64,000 nt of DNA from Nostoc sp. RI_552 (GCA_016124525.1 WGNO01000035.1:62001-126000), one strand, 5' to 3'; counted from the stretch's first letter, positions 30,404-40,712 are shown. Program-made: numbers and translations. The notes: generated by a model from the sequence alone, not told the origin.

Positions 30404-32599
30404 TTAACGAGTGTTTAACTGAGTTTGGTTGGAATCTATCAGTTGATTTGGTACCCTTGTGGGGTTGGAAATAGGGGGACAAGGATTTTCTGGGTTTGGT
30501 GGTAAGACGGAAACTTTAACTTTTTCCAGTTTAGACAATTCTACCCAGAAGTTTTGATCTCCTGGACTTGTGGTCTTTGCAGTACAAAGTCGCAAGTGTA
30601 CTAATAAGTCTTGAGATTTCTGTTGAGGGTTGGGTTTCGTGTCAATTACTTGTAATAAACGGTTTATGGGCAAAGTTTTTTGATTCTCACCAGTAATTTC
30701 CCGCTCCGTTTTAATTACCCACCCAGGGGCGAGGTCTTTCAGTGATCGCTCTAGCACTGGATTACTGGCAGTTGGTTGTTCTCGCCATTGCATCATTAAG
30801 TATCCCCCTGAACCAGCTAAGATCACCAACAAGAAGGGAACTATTAAATGGAAAGGCAGTTTATTGATTGTGGTGGGCCGAGTTTCGGGCATGACTTTCG
30901 TTTTTTGGTTATTGTTACCGTCTAGTAATGTTGATGTTAATGCTGTGGTTGTAGTATTTGCAGATATGAGAGCAGAAATATCGGGGATGACTGCTGTTAT
31001 GGTTGATTTTGGTTCATAATATTCGATTTTATAGTGTATTAAAGCCAACGTGACATTATCATGTCCGTTTTTGGTATTAGCTAGTTCCACCAATTTATCA
31101 GCGACTTGGACTATATCATCTTCCCCGGTCAGAATTGGTAATATTTCTGTTTCCCAATAATCTTCTATCCGGTCAAAATCACTTAATCCATCGGATGTGA
31201 GTAAAAAAATGGCATCTTCATCAAGGATAAACCTTTGGGAACTGGGATGTAATGAGTGACTAGGACTCATTCCTAAAGCTTGTACAAGAGATCCAGCACC
31301 ACCTTGTTGCACGGCTTCACGATAGATAGCATAGCCGAGTCGGACTTCACGAGAGGCGACATCATCATCAAGGGTAACTTGGTAACAGCCTTGCCGTGTA
31401 ATCCAGTAGGCGCGACTATCTCCGACGTGAGTAATGTACATTTGGTGGGCAATAGTCAATGCCATGACTACGGTTGTGCCCATACGTTGACGGGCTTGAC
31501 GATTTTCGTTGTCGTTGCGTTGGCTAATTTTGTCGTTGGCAATTGCTACTGCACGATCTAAATCAGCCAGGACGAGTGCAGGTTCTATGTGTTGATCAAG
31601 AAGTATTGTTAGTTCTTGTACCTGCTGATGAATTGTTTCAATAGCTAAATTAGAGGCGACGTTGCCTCCTTGGTGCCCGCCAATGCCATCACAGACAATA
31701 GCTAAACATTCAGTGACCTGTGGTGGTTTGCTAACAACCGTGCCACTGGCGGGATAACAAGCATCTTCATTACGTTGACGACTAGGACCTGTGTCTGTTT
31801 TCGTGACAATTTTAATACTGGTAGTTTGTGAGCGTGCCAATGTTGCCAGTCCTTGATCTAAAACTGCAATGAGGACTTCTGGAGAATTAATTTTGCCTTC
31901 AATAAGCAAGTTACTGATTTGGTGAACAAATTCCGCTATGGCTGGTTTGGAGTCTAATTGCAATGTTTGCCAAAATTTACCTAAATCGGGTAAGTCTGGG
32001 GATTTGGGAGTGTCAGAACGTAATTCTAACAACCGGACTAATGATCCTTCTACGCGCACTATATGAGGGTCTATTAAGCTAATAGCCACACCTTCCGTTT
32101 GCAAGGGTTGCCACAAATTAGCCATCTGCCATAGCCAATTAAGTTGACGCATTGATGTAGCATTGCGCCAAGCAATATTTAACTGACTACATAGCTGCAC
32201 TTGTAGTCCTGAACTATCTGTGGACAAAGGTGGCTGTTCTAGAAGTAATATTTCTCGGGGATAGTCCCCCTGAGTTAGAGGAAGTATTCCATATACCTGT
32301 GGTACGTTTAATCTATAAGCAATTAGTCTGAGATATGGTTTAATCCCCTTGAAATTACCTATATCAGGTGATTGAGGTAATAATCCTGGTTTTCTATCTA
32401 AAACAACACATTGACTAATTACTAAATAGCGATCGGCTAAGACATCTCCAGGGCTACCCACACTCAGACCATCTCCTACAGCCCAGAGGTAACGTCTGGG
32501 TAGAGGTGTGGAGCATCGCTGGCAAAATTTGTGATACAAGGGGTTGGCAGCCAGACAAGCTTCATTGGGGCAGTAGAGCGTTGCCGCATCATTTTCCAT
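30404..32599 (-). CDS. PP2C-type Ser/Thr phosphatase with zinc ribbon and transmembrane helix
   Basis: A 731-residue modular protein. Residues 9-34 form a zinc ribbon (CPNEAC and CQRC pairs). A region of about 230 residues without recognised motif follows. The PP2C domain spans roughly residues 260-530: TDTGPSRQRNEDA, AIVCDGIGGHQGG, THVGDSRAYW, LLTSDGLSDF and NGHDNVTLALI, including the metal-binding Asp residues. One transmembrane helix (LIVPFLLVILAGSGGYLMM, about 585-605) precedes a tail of about 125 residues. It would reverse Thr phosphorylation of the kind FHA domains read, and it sits upstream of the CHAT-FHA gene in an apparent operon. Confidence 0.9.
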   Translation of the reverse strand: MENDAATLYCPNEACLAANPLYHKFCQRCSTPLPRRYLWAVGDGLSVGSPGDVLADRYLVISQCVVLDRKPGLLPQSPDIGNFKGIKPYLRLIAYRLNVPQVYGILPLTQGDYPREILLLEQPPLSTDSSGLQVQLCSQLNIAWRNATSMRQLNWLWQMANLWQPLQTEGVAISLIDPHIVRVEGSLVRLLELRSDTPKSPDLPDLGKFWQTLQLDSKPAIAEFVHQISNLLIEGKINSPEVLIAVLDQGLATLARSQTTSIKIVTKTDTGPSRQRNEDACYPASGTVVSKPPQVTECLAIVCDGIGGHQGGNVASNLAIETIHQQVQELTILLDQHIEPALVLADLDRAVAIANDKISQRNDNENRQARQRMGTTVVMALTIAHQMYITHVGDSRAYWITRQGCYQVTLDDDVASREVRLGYAIYREAVQQGGAGSLVQALGMSPSHSLHPSSQRFILDEDAIFLLTSDGLSDFDRIEDYWETEILPILTGEDDIVQVADKLVELANTKNGHDNVTLALIHYKIEYYEPKSTITAVIPDISALISANTTTTALTSTLLDGNNNQKTKVMPETRPTTINKLPFHLIVPFLLVILAGSGGYLMMQWREQPTASNPVLERSLKDLAPGWVIKTEREITGENQKTLPINRLLQVIDTKPNPQQKSQDLLVHLRLCTAKTTSPGDQNFWVELSKLEKVKVSVLPPNPENPCPPISNPTRVPNQLIDSNQTQLNTR

Positions 32600-32810
32600 A
32601 GTGTTCGCGGTGATCAGCGATTGGCAGTTTTTAAGTGCAATTTAAGTGCAATATTGGTAGCGGTAATTGAGACCGCTAATTTTTTTTGAATTTGACATAT
32701 CCGATTTTGCATCACAATTATAGCTGGCAATTACCAGCAGATGTTAATCATCAATTTACCTATGCCAATAACTTACTCCTTACTTCATTATCTAGTAAAG
32801 ATGTGAACTA

Positions 32811-32839
32811 CTCCAACTATAGCTTCAGCTTAGTTGGAG
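32811..32839 (-). ncRNA. Right-end hairpin / probable omega RNA 3' scaffold of tnpB
   Basis: CTCCAACTA and TAGTTGGAG form a perfect 9-bp stem spanning the last tnpB codons and its stop. In TnpB systems the transcript of the 3' end of the gene plus the right end forms the guide RNA. The guide would then be the flanking sequence to the left of the element, beyond about 32800. Confidence 0.5.
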
Positions 32840-34034
32840 CTTCTGTACTCACAGGGGAGTGCCTCAAATGAGACTTTCGCCCCATCTTTGGTCTTACCTC
32901 CCCTCCTACAGCAGAGACGGCTGAACCATCCGCCTTCAGTATCCTGATTCCCTCTGTTCTGATGTTTTGGGCTGCGTTGCCGTCGCTATCATGGTGAGTG
33001 CCACAGTGAGGACAAGTCCACTCTCTGACATCTAGTGGCATTTTACTCACTTGATAGAAACAATGAGAACAGATCTGGGAACTGGGGAAGAACCTCTCAA
33101 TTTCTACCAACTTCCCACCCTGACGCTCTAACTTGTAGGCTAAAAAGTTAATGAACATCCCCCATGCACAATCAGATATTGCTTTGGCCAAATTTTGATT
33201 ACGAACCATGCCTTTGACATGAAGATTCTCCACGATGACAGCTTGACTATCGCTGACCAACTTATGACTCAGTTTATGTAGAAAATCTTGCCTAGAGTTA
33301 CTAATCCGTTCGTACACTTTGGCAACCAGTTGAGCATACTTGTTTCTGGAATTACTTCCTTTTTGTTTACGTGCTAATTTCTTTTGTTTGCGCTTGAGGT
33401 TTTTCTCGTGCTTGGCTATATGTTGAGGATTTTCATATTTAGAAGTCTTTTCACCGTCGGTGACAACAGCAAAATGTTTAAGTCCTAAGTCAAGACCATA
33501 AATTTTTCCTTCTGTCGCAGTCGGGTGTTCACCTTCTACTTCAGTCAAGATAGATGCTAAATATTTCCCTGACGGAGTTTTGCTAATGGTGACAGTCTTA
33601 ATTTTCCCTTCTATGGGTCTATGTATTTTGGCTTTGACTATGCCGATATTCCCTGGAAGTTTAACATTACCATCGACAATCCTGACATTCTGAGGATACT
33701 GAATTGACTGTTTTCCATGCTTGGATTTGAATTTCGGAAACCCAGCACGTTGATCAAAAAAGTTTTTATATGCAGTGGTGAGATGGAGTGTTGTAGCTTG
33801 TAAAACTTGGCTATAACAGTCAGCTAACCATTGTGTATCTTTTTCTTTTTTGAGCTTTGGTAGTAGTGCATTGAGTGCTAGTTGCCCTAGTCCTTTACCT
33901 GTCTCTTTGTAAGACTCAATCGACTTATTGAGAGCGTAATTCCACCACCAGCGAGAACAGCCAAAGGTCCGTGCCAATAGTGTTTGTTGCTCTTGATTTG
34001 GATATAGACGAACTTGAACGACTTTCCGTAGCAC
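32817..34034 (-). CDS. tnpB: TnpB RNA-guided endonuclease (IS605 OrfB family)
   Basis: A 405-residue protein with an intact RuvC-like active site: Asp182 in GLDLGLKHF, Glu269 in VIVENLHVKG and Asp351 in HDSDGNAAQNI. Zinc-finger cysteines are Cys322, Cys325, Cys341 and Cys344. The N-terminal helix-turn-helix region begins with VVQVRLYPNQEQQTLL. The start is a GTG at 34034 with a very strong SD (GGAGGTGAT) 9 nt upstream. All catalytic residues are present, so it is probably active as an RNA-guided nuclease. Its C-terminal tail overlaps the element's right-end hairpin. Confidence 0.93.
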   Translation of the reverse strand: MLRKVVQVRLYPNQEQQTLLARTFGCSRWWWNYALNKSIESYKETGKGLGQLALNALLPKLKKEKDTQWLADCYSQVLQATTLHLTTAYKNFFDQRAGFPKFKSKHGKQSIQYPQNVRIVDGNVKLPGNIGIVKAKIHRPIEGKIKTVTISKTPSGKYLASILTEVEGEHPTATEGKIYGLDLGLKHFAVVTDGEKTSKYENPQHIAKHEKNLKRKQKKLARKQKGSNSRNKYAQLVAKVYERISNSRQDFLHKLSHKLVSDSQAVIVENLHVKGMVRNQNLAKAISDCAWGMFINFLAYKLERQGGKLVEIERFFPSSQICSHCFYQVSKMPLDVREWTCPHCGTHHDSDGNAAQNIRTEGIRILKADGSAVSAVGGEVRPKMGRKSHLRHSPVSTEAPTKLKL

Positions 34035-34322
34035 TCAATATCACCTCCTCGATGGGAATATATTAGTACGAGGTAAGCTTTCTAGTAAAGTATCCAGACA
34101 AAATATTTGGCAGTTGCTGATGTATCCCACTCACTAACCAAAGAGCGGTTGATATTGTTGGGAGATAGAATCGTTATTGCCCGACTGATATCCCCACTTA
34201 ACATTTTTATAGGTGGGGATATCAGTCGGTCTTGTTAAAAATGCCAAATATCAAAAATAGCCAATTGCTAATTTCCCAACAACTAGCAATTAGCTATTTA
34301 TAAGTAAGCGATGAGCAGTTTT

Positions 34323-35270
34323 CTAAGTGAGTGCTTCAGCACCACCAACAACCTCTAGCAGTTCTTGGGTGATAGCGGCTTGTCTGGCTTTGTTGTACGA
34401 CAAGGAGAGAGTTTTAATCAATTCACCAGCGTTGTCACTGGCGTTGTTCATAGCTGTCATTCGTGCTGCTAGTTCACTAGCGGCTGATTCTTGTAATGCC
34501 CGCAATAGCTGATTACTCAAATATAGGGGTAGTAAAGAATCAAGAATTTGCACAGGGTCCTGCTCAAAAATCATGTCTCGGGGCAAAGGACGGACTGTGG
34601 TGGTGACTTTTTGCCGTTCTACTTCAAATTGACCGCCACGGGTTGTGAGGCGGAAAATTTCATCATCGGCTGCTTCTAGACCTTGAGGATCTAAAGGCAG
34701 CAGAGTTTGCACTACGGGACGTGAGCTAACTAAGGAGACGAATCTGGTATAGATTAACTCAATTCGATCTACGCTTTCCGAAAGGAACAGGGAAAGGAGT
34801 TGATCGGCGATTTCGTTAGCCTCTGCGGCGGTGGGAATTTGCTCTAAGCCCGTGTAGGTGCCGTCAATGGGTTGTTCACGACGTTGGAAATACTGGATGG
34901 CTTTACGTCCTACCAGTACGTATTTGTAATTTACGCCTTCTGCTTGTAATTCTTTGGCGCGATTTTCTGCACGACGGATAACGTTGGTGTTGTAGCCGCC
35001 ACACAAACCTCTATCGCCGGCAATTACTAACAGTCCAACTGTTTTAAGTTCCCGTTGTTTGAGTAGTGGTAAGTCTACATCTTCAAACCGCAGACGAGTT
35101 TGCAAACCATACAGCACTTGTGCCAGGCGATCAGCAAAGGGACGGGTGGCAGTTACCTGTTCTTGGGCGCGACGTACCCTAGCAGCTGCCACGAGGCGCA
35201 TGGCTTCTGTAATTTTTTTGGTGTTTTTGACCGACTGAATGCGATCGCGTATTGCTTTGAGATTGGGCAT
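34323..35270 (-). CDS. atpG: ATP synthase gamma subunit
   Basis: A 315-residue central-stalk subunit (called atpC in cyanobacterial operon naming). The N-terminal helix [24 protein letters not shown] and the C-terminal helix [36 protein letters not shown] that rotate inside the alpha3beta3 head are intact. The middle contains the cyanobacterial insertion relative to E. coli but lacks the regulatory Cys pair of the chloroplast protein, so no thiol control is expected. It is the last gene of the atp operon, 97 bp after atpA. Confidence 0.96.
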   Translation of the reverse strand: MPNLKAIRDRIQSVKNTKKITEAMRLVAAARVRRAQEQVTATRPFADRLAQVLYGLQTRLRFEDVDLPLLKQRELKTVGLLVIAGDRGLCGGYNTNVIRRAENRAKELQAEGVNYKYVLVGRKAIQYFQRREQPIDGTYTGLEQIPTAAEANEIADQLLSLFLSESVDRIELIYTRFVSLVSSRPVVQTLLPLDPQGLEAADDEIFRLTTRGGQFEVERQKVTTTVRPLPRDMIFEQDPVQILDSLLPLYLSNQLLRALQESAASELAARMTAMNNASDNAGELIKTLSLSYNKARQAAITQELLEVVGGAEALT

Positions 35271-35337
35271 ATTCTTAAGTTCTCGGTGCCTAGTCAGTAG
35301 TCAAACGTCAACAGTCAATAGCCATTTTGTGTTTTCC

Positions 35338-35365
35338 AATGACTAATGACTAATGACTAATAACT
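35338..35365 (+). repeat. AATGACT tandem heptamers
   Basis: Three perfect copies of AATGACT followed by one AATAACT in the atpA-atpG(gamma) spacer. Confidence 0.75.
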
Positions 35366-35367
35366 AA

Positions 35368-36888
35368 TTACGCTGTTGCTTGGAAGGTTTTTTTGTATTC
35401 TACGAGTGCTTCCTTCAAAGCTTTTTCTTCTTCCTCACCCAGTACTTTTTTGGTTTGTACTGCCTCGGTGTATTCAGGTTTGCCAGTTTTTAAGTATTCC
35501 CGCAGCCCTTTGGTGAAGCTGGTTACTTTTTCTACAGCTATGTCATCTAAGTAACCGTTAATACCAGCATATAAGATTGCTACTTGCTCATACACTGCCA
35601 GAGGTTGATTTTGTGGCTGCTTGAGTAGTTCGCGTAATCTTTGACCGCGTGCCAATTGGTCTTGAGTGGCTTTATCTAAGTCAGAAGCAAATTGTGCGAA
35701 GGCTTGCAGGTCGTCAAATTGTGCCAGTTCTAGTTTTACCTTACCGGCAACTTTTTTCATGGCTTTGGTTTGCGCGGCCGAACCCACGCGAGATACCGAA
35801 ATACCGGGGTTTACTGCGGGACGAATACCGGAGTTGAACAGGTCAGAAGAAAGGAAGATTTGACCGTCGGTGATGGAAATTACATTGGTGGGGATGTAAG
35901 CTGAAACGTCACCTGCTTGGGTTTCGATGATGGGTAAGGCGGTCATGCTACCTTTACCCAATTCATCACTTAATTTAGCTGCGCGTTCCAACAAACGGGA
36001 GTGGATGTAGAATACATCTCCAGGATATGCTTCCCGTCCGGGTGGACGACGTAGCAGCAAGGACATTTGACGATAAGCTTGGGCTTGCTTGGAAAGGTCA
36101 TCATAGACCACCAAGGTAGCTTTGCCTTTGTACATGAAGTACTCAGCGATGGTTGCTCCGGTGTAGGGAGCTAGGAATTGTAGTGTAGCTGGGTCACTGG
36201 CGTTAGCGGCGACGACTATGGTGTAGTCCATAGCGCCTTTTTCTTGTAGGGTTTGGACTACGTTAGCAACGGTGGATGCTTTTTGACCGATGGCTACGTA
36301 TACACAAATTACATCTTCGGATTTTTGGTTGATGATTGTGTCAATAGCAATGGCGGTTTTGCCGGTTTGACGGTCACCAATGATCAATTCCCGTTGACCA
36401 CGACCGATGGGAATCATGGAGTCAATAGCTGTAATACCGGTTTGCATCGGTTCGTGTACAGAGCGACGAGCGATGATACCGGGGGCTGGGGATTCAATCA
36501 AACGAGTGTCGGTGGTTTTAATTTCTCCCTTACCATCTAGGGGACGAGCCAAGGCATCAACCACGCGTCCAATTAAGGCTTCACCAACGGAAACTTGGGC
36601 AATTCTACCAGTAGCGGTAACAGAGCTACCTTCTTGAATATTTAGACCTTGACCCATGAGCACAGCGCCCACGTTATCTTCTTCTAAGTTTTGGAGAATG
36701 CCTACTGTACCATCTTCAAACTCTACAAGTTCCCCGGCCATAGCCTTTTCTAGACCGTAGATCCGGGCAATACCGTCACCTACTTGAAGAACTGTACCAA
36801 CGTTAGCAACTTTGACTTCTTGGTCGTATTGCTCGATTTGCTGTTGAATAATGCTGCTGATTTCGTCAGGTCTAATGGAAATACTCAT
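35368..36888 (-). CDS. atpA: ATP synthase alpha subunit
   Basis: A 506-residue F1 alpha subunit, a non-catalytic nucleotide-binding partner of beta in the thylakoid ATP synthase. The P-loop [15 protein letters not shown] and the alpha signature [14 protein letters not shown] are present, as are the N-terminal beta-barrel ([18 protein letters not shown]) and the Arg finger region in [11 protein letters not shown]. The beta and epsilon genes are not in the window, as expected for the split cyanobacterial atp1/atp2 arrangement. A 155-nt structured spacer separates it from the upstream delta gene. Confidence 0.98.
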   Translation of the reverse strand: MSISIRPDEISSIIQQQIEQYDQEVKVANVGTVLQVGDGIARIYGLEKAMAGELVEFEDGTVGILQNLEEDNVGAVLMGQGLNIQEGSSVTATGRIAQVSVGEALIGRVVDALARPLDGKGEIKTTDTRLIESPAPGIIARRSVHEPMQTGITAIDSMIPIGRGQRELIIGDRQTGKTAIAIDTIINQKSEDVICVYVAIGQKASTVANVVQTLQEKGAMDYTIVVAANASDPATLQFLAPYTGATIAEYFMYKGKATLVVYDDLSKQAQAYRQMSLLLRRPPGREAYPGDVFYIHSRLLERAAKLSDELGKGSMTALPIIETQAGDVSAYIPTNVISITDGQIFLSSDLFNSGIRPAVNPGISVSRVGSAAQTKAMKKVAGKVKLELAQFDDLQAFAQFASDLDKATQDQLARGQRLRELLKQPQNQPLAVYEQVAILYAGINGYLDDIAVEKVTSFTKGLREYLKTGKPEYTEAVQTKKVLGEEEEKALKEALVEYKKTFQATA

Positions 36889-36942
36889 GTGTCTATGTTT
36901 TTTTTGCTTTCGAGACGGAAGAGGTAATCTCTGAAGATGAGG

Positions 36943-37035
36943 GAATCAGCAAGGTGTTTTCCCTGATTCTTCAATTATTTCGTCGTCTGCCAAGTCACCT
37001 TGCCTAGAATCAGCACAGCAAGGAAACTCTGGCAG
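36943..37035 (-). other. Structured spacer between delta and alpha genes
   Basis: Two nested inverted repeats lie in the 155-bp delta-alpha spacer. One is CTGCCA(36987)...TGGCAG(37030) enclosing CCTTGC(36998)...GCAAGG(37018). The other is GAATCAG(36943)/CTGATTC(36963). The first is directly behind the delta stop codon. An RNA processing or stabilising role that sets alpha expression is inferred. Confidence 0.5.
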
Positions 37036-37043
37036 GATTGCCG

Positions 37044-37601
37044 TTACGAATTACTGGTTAAGCGCAGGGAAAGGCGGCGCAACTGACCGCGTAAACTAGC
37101 ATCAATTACTTGGGAGCCGACTTTAATCACCACACCACCAATTAACTCGCCATCTATTTTAGTTTCCAGTTCCACCAGGCGAGCTTTGGTGATAGCGAGA
37201 ACTTTTTCCACCACAGCTTGACGTTGAGCTTCTGAAAGGGGAACTGCTGAAGTCACTTCCGCTAATACGGTTTGATTCAGCTGGCGCAACAAAGCTAGGT
37301 ATTGTTGTAAGACCGGTTCTAGAAAAACGATGCGCCGTTTATCTACCAGCAACAACAAAAAATTGCGTAGGTAAGGGTTACCACTTTCAGCCAATATTTG
37401 TCTGATGACGGCTTTTTTGTCCTCACCTTTAATAAAGGGGTTGGCGATAAAGTTCTGTAGATCCTGATTTGCTGACAGCAGGCCTAACAGAACCCGTGCA
37501 TCTTCGCCAAACTCTTCTGTCAAGTTTTTTGATTGCGCGAGGGACAACAGTGCTTGTGCGTAAGGCACAGCTATTTCTGCTGTTGCTATGTTACTTGTCA
37601 T
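37044..37601 (-). CDS. atpH: ATP synthase delta subunit
   Basis: A 185-residue peripheral-stalk subunit linking F1 to b/b' (atpD in cyanobacterial naming, OSCP family). It contains [14 protein letters not shown] at the start, [17 protein letters not shown], the conserved [21 protein letters not shown] and the C-terminal [25 protein letters not shown]. Its ATG overlaps the stop of the b-subunit gene (ATGA type, 4 bp), which indicates translational coupling. Confidence 0.96.
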   Translation of the reverse strand: MTSNIATAEIAVPYAQALLSLAQSKNLTEEFGEDARVLLGLLSANQDLQNFIANPFIKGEDKKAVIRQILAESGNPYLRNFLLLLVDKRRIVFLEPVLQQYLALLRQLNQTVLAEVTSAVPLSEAQRQAVVEKVLAITKARLVELETKIDGELIGGVVIKVGSQVIDASLRGQLRRLSLRLTSNS

Positions 37602-38164
37602 ACCTCGCCTCCGAGTTGTGCGATGCTGCGTTCAATTAAAATTTGTTGAGCATCGGCGGCTATGCCGCTTTTCAGTTCCAATTCCACTTTTTGCAATGCC
37701 TGAGCAACTACACTCTGCCGCAATTTTGCGATCGCTTTATCCAGGTCTGCATTTAAGTCAGCAGCACCGGCTGCTTGCAAGCGTTCAATATCTACAGCCG
37801 CTTGAGCTAGGATAGCTTGGCGTGCAGCTTGGGCATTTTCTTGTGCTGCTGTTTTGATTCTTTCCGCTTCTGCAGTAGCTTGTTCTAGCTTTTGCTGTGC
37901 TTCTTTGAGTTGCTGTGCAGCTTGAGCCGCACGTTGCTCTGCATTCTTTATTGCTGTTTCGATAGTATCCCGGCGAGTTTTCAGGGTATTACCCAGAACT
38001 TTCCGCCCAAAAACTAACAGCACAGTAATAATAATGGACAGGTTGATCAGGTTGGTGTCAAATATATTTGTATTTAGACTAAAACCACCATGTCCGGCTT
38101 CTTCTGCCAAGTCACTTGCGACGGCGCTGGCTTCCGCCATCAACAGTAAAAAAGTCCCCATCAT
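37598..38164 (-). CDS. atpF: ATP synthase b subunit
   Basis: A 188-residue peripheral-stalk subunit. One transmembrane helix ([19 protein letters not shown], about residues 39-57) follows a short N-terminal segment removed or exposed in the lumen. The rest is a long charged coiled coil ([28 protein letters not shown]). It pairs as a heterodimer with b' encoded immediately upstream, the arrangement of photosynthetic ATP synthases. A second Met at codon 2 makes the exact start ambiguous by one residue. Confidence 0.95.
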   Translation of the reverse strand: MMGTFLLLMAEASAVASDLAEEAGHGGFSLNTNIFDTNLINLSIIITVLLVFGRKVLGNTLKTRRDTIETAIKNAEQRAAQAAQQLKEAQQKLEQATAEAERIKTAAQENAQAARQAILAQAAVDIERLQAAGAADLNADLDKAIAKLRQSVVAQALQKVELELKSGIAADAQQILIERSIAQLGGEV

Positions 38165-38285
38165 TTTTCATCCACAACTGCGCTGCCAAGGATTAACACG
38201 ACCCACGCCTGCAACAACTGTTACTTGGTGTTACTTAGCGAGTGCGTCTTCACAATGTCACCTAATGATTCCACTTAAATTTTCG

Positions 38286-38777
38286 TTAGCGCCGAGTTAC
38301 TAAATCTGCTCCTAAAAGCTTTTCTAGTATTTGGCCACTGAGGGAATCTACCTGTTGCTCTAATGAAGCCAATGCTGATTGTTTTTGTTGCTCAATTTCA
38401 TTGGAAGCTTTTTCTTTTTCTGCCTGGGCTTCTCGTTGCGCCGCTGCCATCTTCTCAGCAGCGATTTTTTGCGCCTCGGCTTGAGCATCAGCAATAATTT
38501 TTTGGGCTTGTCGTCTAGCGTCTGCTAGTTCCTGCTCATATTGTTCTGCCAATTTCTGTGTTTTTGACAAACGTTCCTGTGCTTCTAGTTGATTGTTCCG
38601 GATATAATCGTTCCGTTCATCAATAGCGTTGCCCAGTGGTTTGTACAGTGTTGCATTCAATACCAGAGCTAAAACTAGAAACTGAATTGCCATTAAGGGC
38701 AGGGTAGCATCTAGATCGAACAGCCCCCCTTCCTTGGCAACCTCTTCTACGGCCAATAAGGTGATCCAGTGTGTCAT
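38286..38777 (-). CDS. atpF2: ATP synthase b' subunit
   Basis: A 163-residue b' subunit (atpG in cyanobacterial operon naming). The membrane helix is [23 protein letters not shown] (about residues 26-48), followed by the coiled coil [20 protein letters not shown] through [15 protein letters not shown]. Having separate b and b' genes distinguishes photosynthetic from most heterotrophic bacterial enzymes. It lies 121 bp before atpF and 244 bp behind atpE. Confidence 0.95.
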   Translation of the reverse strand: MTHWITLLAVEEVAKEGGLFDLDATLPLMAIQFLVLALVLNATLYKPLGNAIDERNDYIRNNQLEAQERLSKTQKLAEQYEQELADARRQAQKIIADAQAEAQKIAAEKMAAAQREAQAEKEKASNEIEQQKQSALASLEQQVDSLSGQILEKLLGADLVTRR

Positions 38778-38803
38778 GGTTGCTAGTTTCCATCTAATAT
38801 TTT

Positions 38804-38845
38804 AGTCCTGAGTCCTGAGTTATGAGTTGTAAGTTATGAGTTAAT
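38804..38845 (-). repeat. AGTNNTN heptamer array
   Basis: Six consecutive heptamers (AGTCCTG, AGTCCTG, AGTTATG, AGTTGTA, AGTTATG, AGTTAAT) in the spacer between the c and b' genes. It is a degenerate short tandem repeat of the kind common in this lineage. Confidence 0.7.
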
Positions 38846-39021
38846 TGCCCAACTCTTAACTTTTTTCTCACTCAGCGAAAAGTTGCAAGGAGGAGCCACT
38901 GCGCTCTTGAGTTTTCCCAAGTGTAGCAAGTGGCATAAATTTCCTCCGGGCAAACTTCGGTGACTCAGCACTCAGCATTCTCTTGTTTGTACAGGCGCGA
39001 TTACTCGCGTTTTAGCACTGA

Positions 39022-39279
<258 letters not shown>

Positions 39280-39364
39280 TTATTTTACTGAGTTGTGTGG
39301 GTCTAGAAGTCGTGGTGTGTTAGTTGCCATTTGCCATTTGCCGTTGCTCATTGTTGAAAAACTA

Positions 39365-39387
39365 ATGAGTCATGGCTCATGACTCAT
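39365..39387. repeat. Perfect 10-bp palindrome in the a-c spacer
   Basis: ATGAGTCATG and CATGACTCAT are separated by GCT. It lies next to heptamer-like TTGCCAT repeats (39324-39340). It may shape mRNA between the a and c cistrons, where c must be made in excess. Confidence 0.6.
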
Positions 39388-39402
39388 GACTGTTGAGGGT
39401 GT

Positions 39403-40155
39403 TTAATGCCCCCCATGCTCCTCGCCATGATGTTCTTCCATCGCTTCACCGATGTAAGCCGCGGCTAAGGTGGCAAAAATTAGTGCCTGAATGGCGCTGG
39501 TAAATAGTCCCAAAGCCATTACTGGCAAAGGTACAAACAAGGGGACTAGTAATACCAGCACTCCTACTACAAGTTCGTCAGCCAAAATGTTGCCGAATAA
39601 ACGGAAACTTAGGGAAAGAGGCTTGGTGAAGTCTTCGATAATCTTGAATGGCAACATGAACGACACTGGCTGTACGTAGTTACCAAAATACCCCAAGCCC
39701 TTTTTACTGAATCCAGCATAAAAATACGCTAGTGATGTCAGCAACGCTAGGGCAACCGTTGTGTTGATATCACTTGTAGGTGCTGTTAGTTCACCTTCTG
39801 GCAAATGAATCAGCTTAAATGGTACTAGCGCCCCTGACCAATTTGACACAAAAATGAACAAAAACAAAGTGCCAACAAAAGGCACCCAGGGGCGATATTC
39901 TTTTTCGCCAATTTGGTTTTTAGCCAAATCCCGAATGAATTCCAGGGCGTATTCCATCAGGTTCTGTAACCCACTGGGAATTCTTTTGATGTTACTGCTG
40001 GCGGCTAAGGAAACTAGCACTAGCACACCAATAACAAACCATGAGGTGAGAAACACCTGACCATGCAGCTTCAAGTTACCTATTTGCCAGTACAGATGTT
40101 TACCCACTTCCAATTCGGCAAGTGGAAAAGAGTAGACGTTCAGAAAATTCAGCAT
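39403..40155 (-). CDS. atpB: ATP synthase a subunit
   Basis: A 250-residue membrane subunit (atpI in cyanobacterial naming) forming the proton half-channels. Conserved helices include the essential-Arg segment [31 protein letters not shown] and the C-terminal [24 protein letters not shown]. The His-rich tail ([11 protein letters not shown]) is common in cyanobacterial homologues. It is the first structural subunit gene after atp1. Confidence 0.97.
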   Translation of the reverse strand: MLNFLNVYSFPLAELEVGKHLYWQIGNLKLHGQVFLTSWFVIGVLVLVSLAASSNIKRIPSGLQNLMEYALEFIRDLAKNQIGEKEYRPWVPFVGTLFLFIFVSNWSGALVPFKLIHLPEGELTAPTSDINTTVALALLTSLAYFYAGFSKKGLGYFGNYVQPVSFMLPFKIIEDFTKPLSLSFRLFGNILADELVVGVLVLLVPLFVPLPVMALGLFTSAIQALIFATLAAAYIGEAMEEHHGEEHGGH

Positions 40156-40271
40156 TTTCTTTCTATATCATTCGTTTCTCCAATGTTAACTGGAGAAGAG
40201 GAGCAAATTTGCGGTGTGGATATTCCTCACGCAAAGCTTAGGTTAGCTTTTTCAGGTTGTCGGAGCGTTGA

Positions 40272-40712
40272 CTAGTCAGAGACAAAAGCCATCCTAATTA
40301 TGTAGACGATGAGTGTGGCTTTGTAGGTGAGAAATCCCAAGAATATGGGTAATATTTGTAGTTGATTCCACTGCGATGCTAGCAAAATCAGCGCTACTAA
40401 TAAGGCTAACCGAGTTTTACTCAGGCTTTTTTTCTCTCTACCTAAACGCTCAACATCTTTTGCCAACATCTTTAAGTAAAGCACACCTGCACACGCCCCT
40501 AACAAATAATTCAGGGCAATGTTTAGAGAGTAAGCAATCCACACAGAGATAAAAATTATCCCTGTCAAAGCAAGTGTGGTTACCAGCAACTCTTGGTAGA
40601 GTTGATAGAACTCTTGCATGGAAAAGTTGACTGATTCTGTGTCCTCAGAACCAGATTGAGTATCCTGCTGTGTTGTCGGATTGGGGTCAATTGAATCTTC
40701 TGACAAGCTCAC
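40272..40712 (-). CDS. atp1: Atp1/AtpI-like protein, ATP synthase operon leader gene
   Basis: A 146-residue protein with an acidic Ser/Asp/Thr-rich N-terminus (about 45 residues) and four transmembrane helices ([71 protein letters not shown]). It is the first gene of the atp operon, the position of the UncI-like protein, which in other bacteria aids c-ring assembly. The family is poorly conserved, so assignment relies on context plus topology. Confidence 0.85.
   Translation of the reverse strand: MSLSEDSIDPNPTTQQDTQSGSEDTESVNFSMQEFYQLYQELLVTTLALTGIIFISVWIAYSLNIALNYLLGACAGVLYLKMLAKDVERLGREKKSLSKTRLALLVALILLASQWNQLQILPIFLGFLTYKATLIVYIIRMAFVSD

Larger units (their letters stand above)
32791..34090 (-). 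mobile_element. IS200/IS605-type tnpB-only unit bracketed by TCTAGTAAAG repeats
   Basis: The tnpB gene is flanked by exact 10-bp copies of TCTAGTAAAG at 32791-32800 and 34081-34090. On the element's own strand both read CTTTACTAGA and contain TTTAC. A subterminal hairpin (32811-32839) overlaps the tnpB stop codon, as expected for the right end that also forms the guide (omega) RNA scaffold. No tnpA is present, so this is an IS1341-like non-autonomous element. Exact element ends are inferred. Confidence 0.7.
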
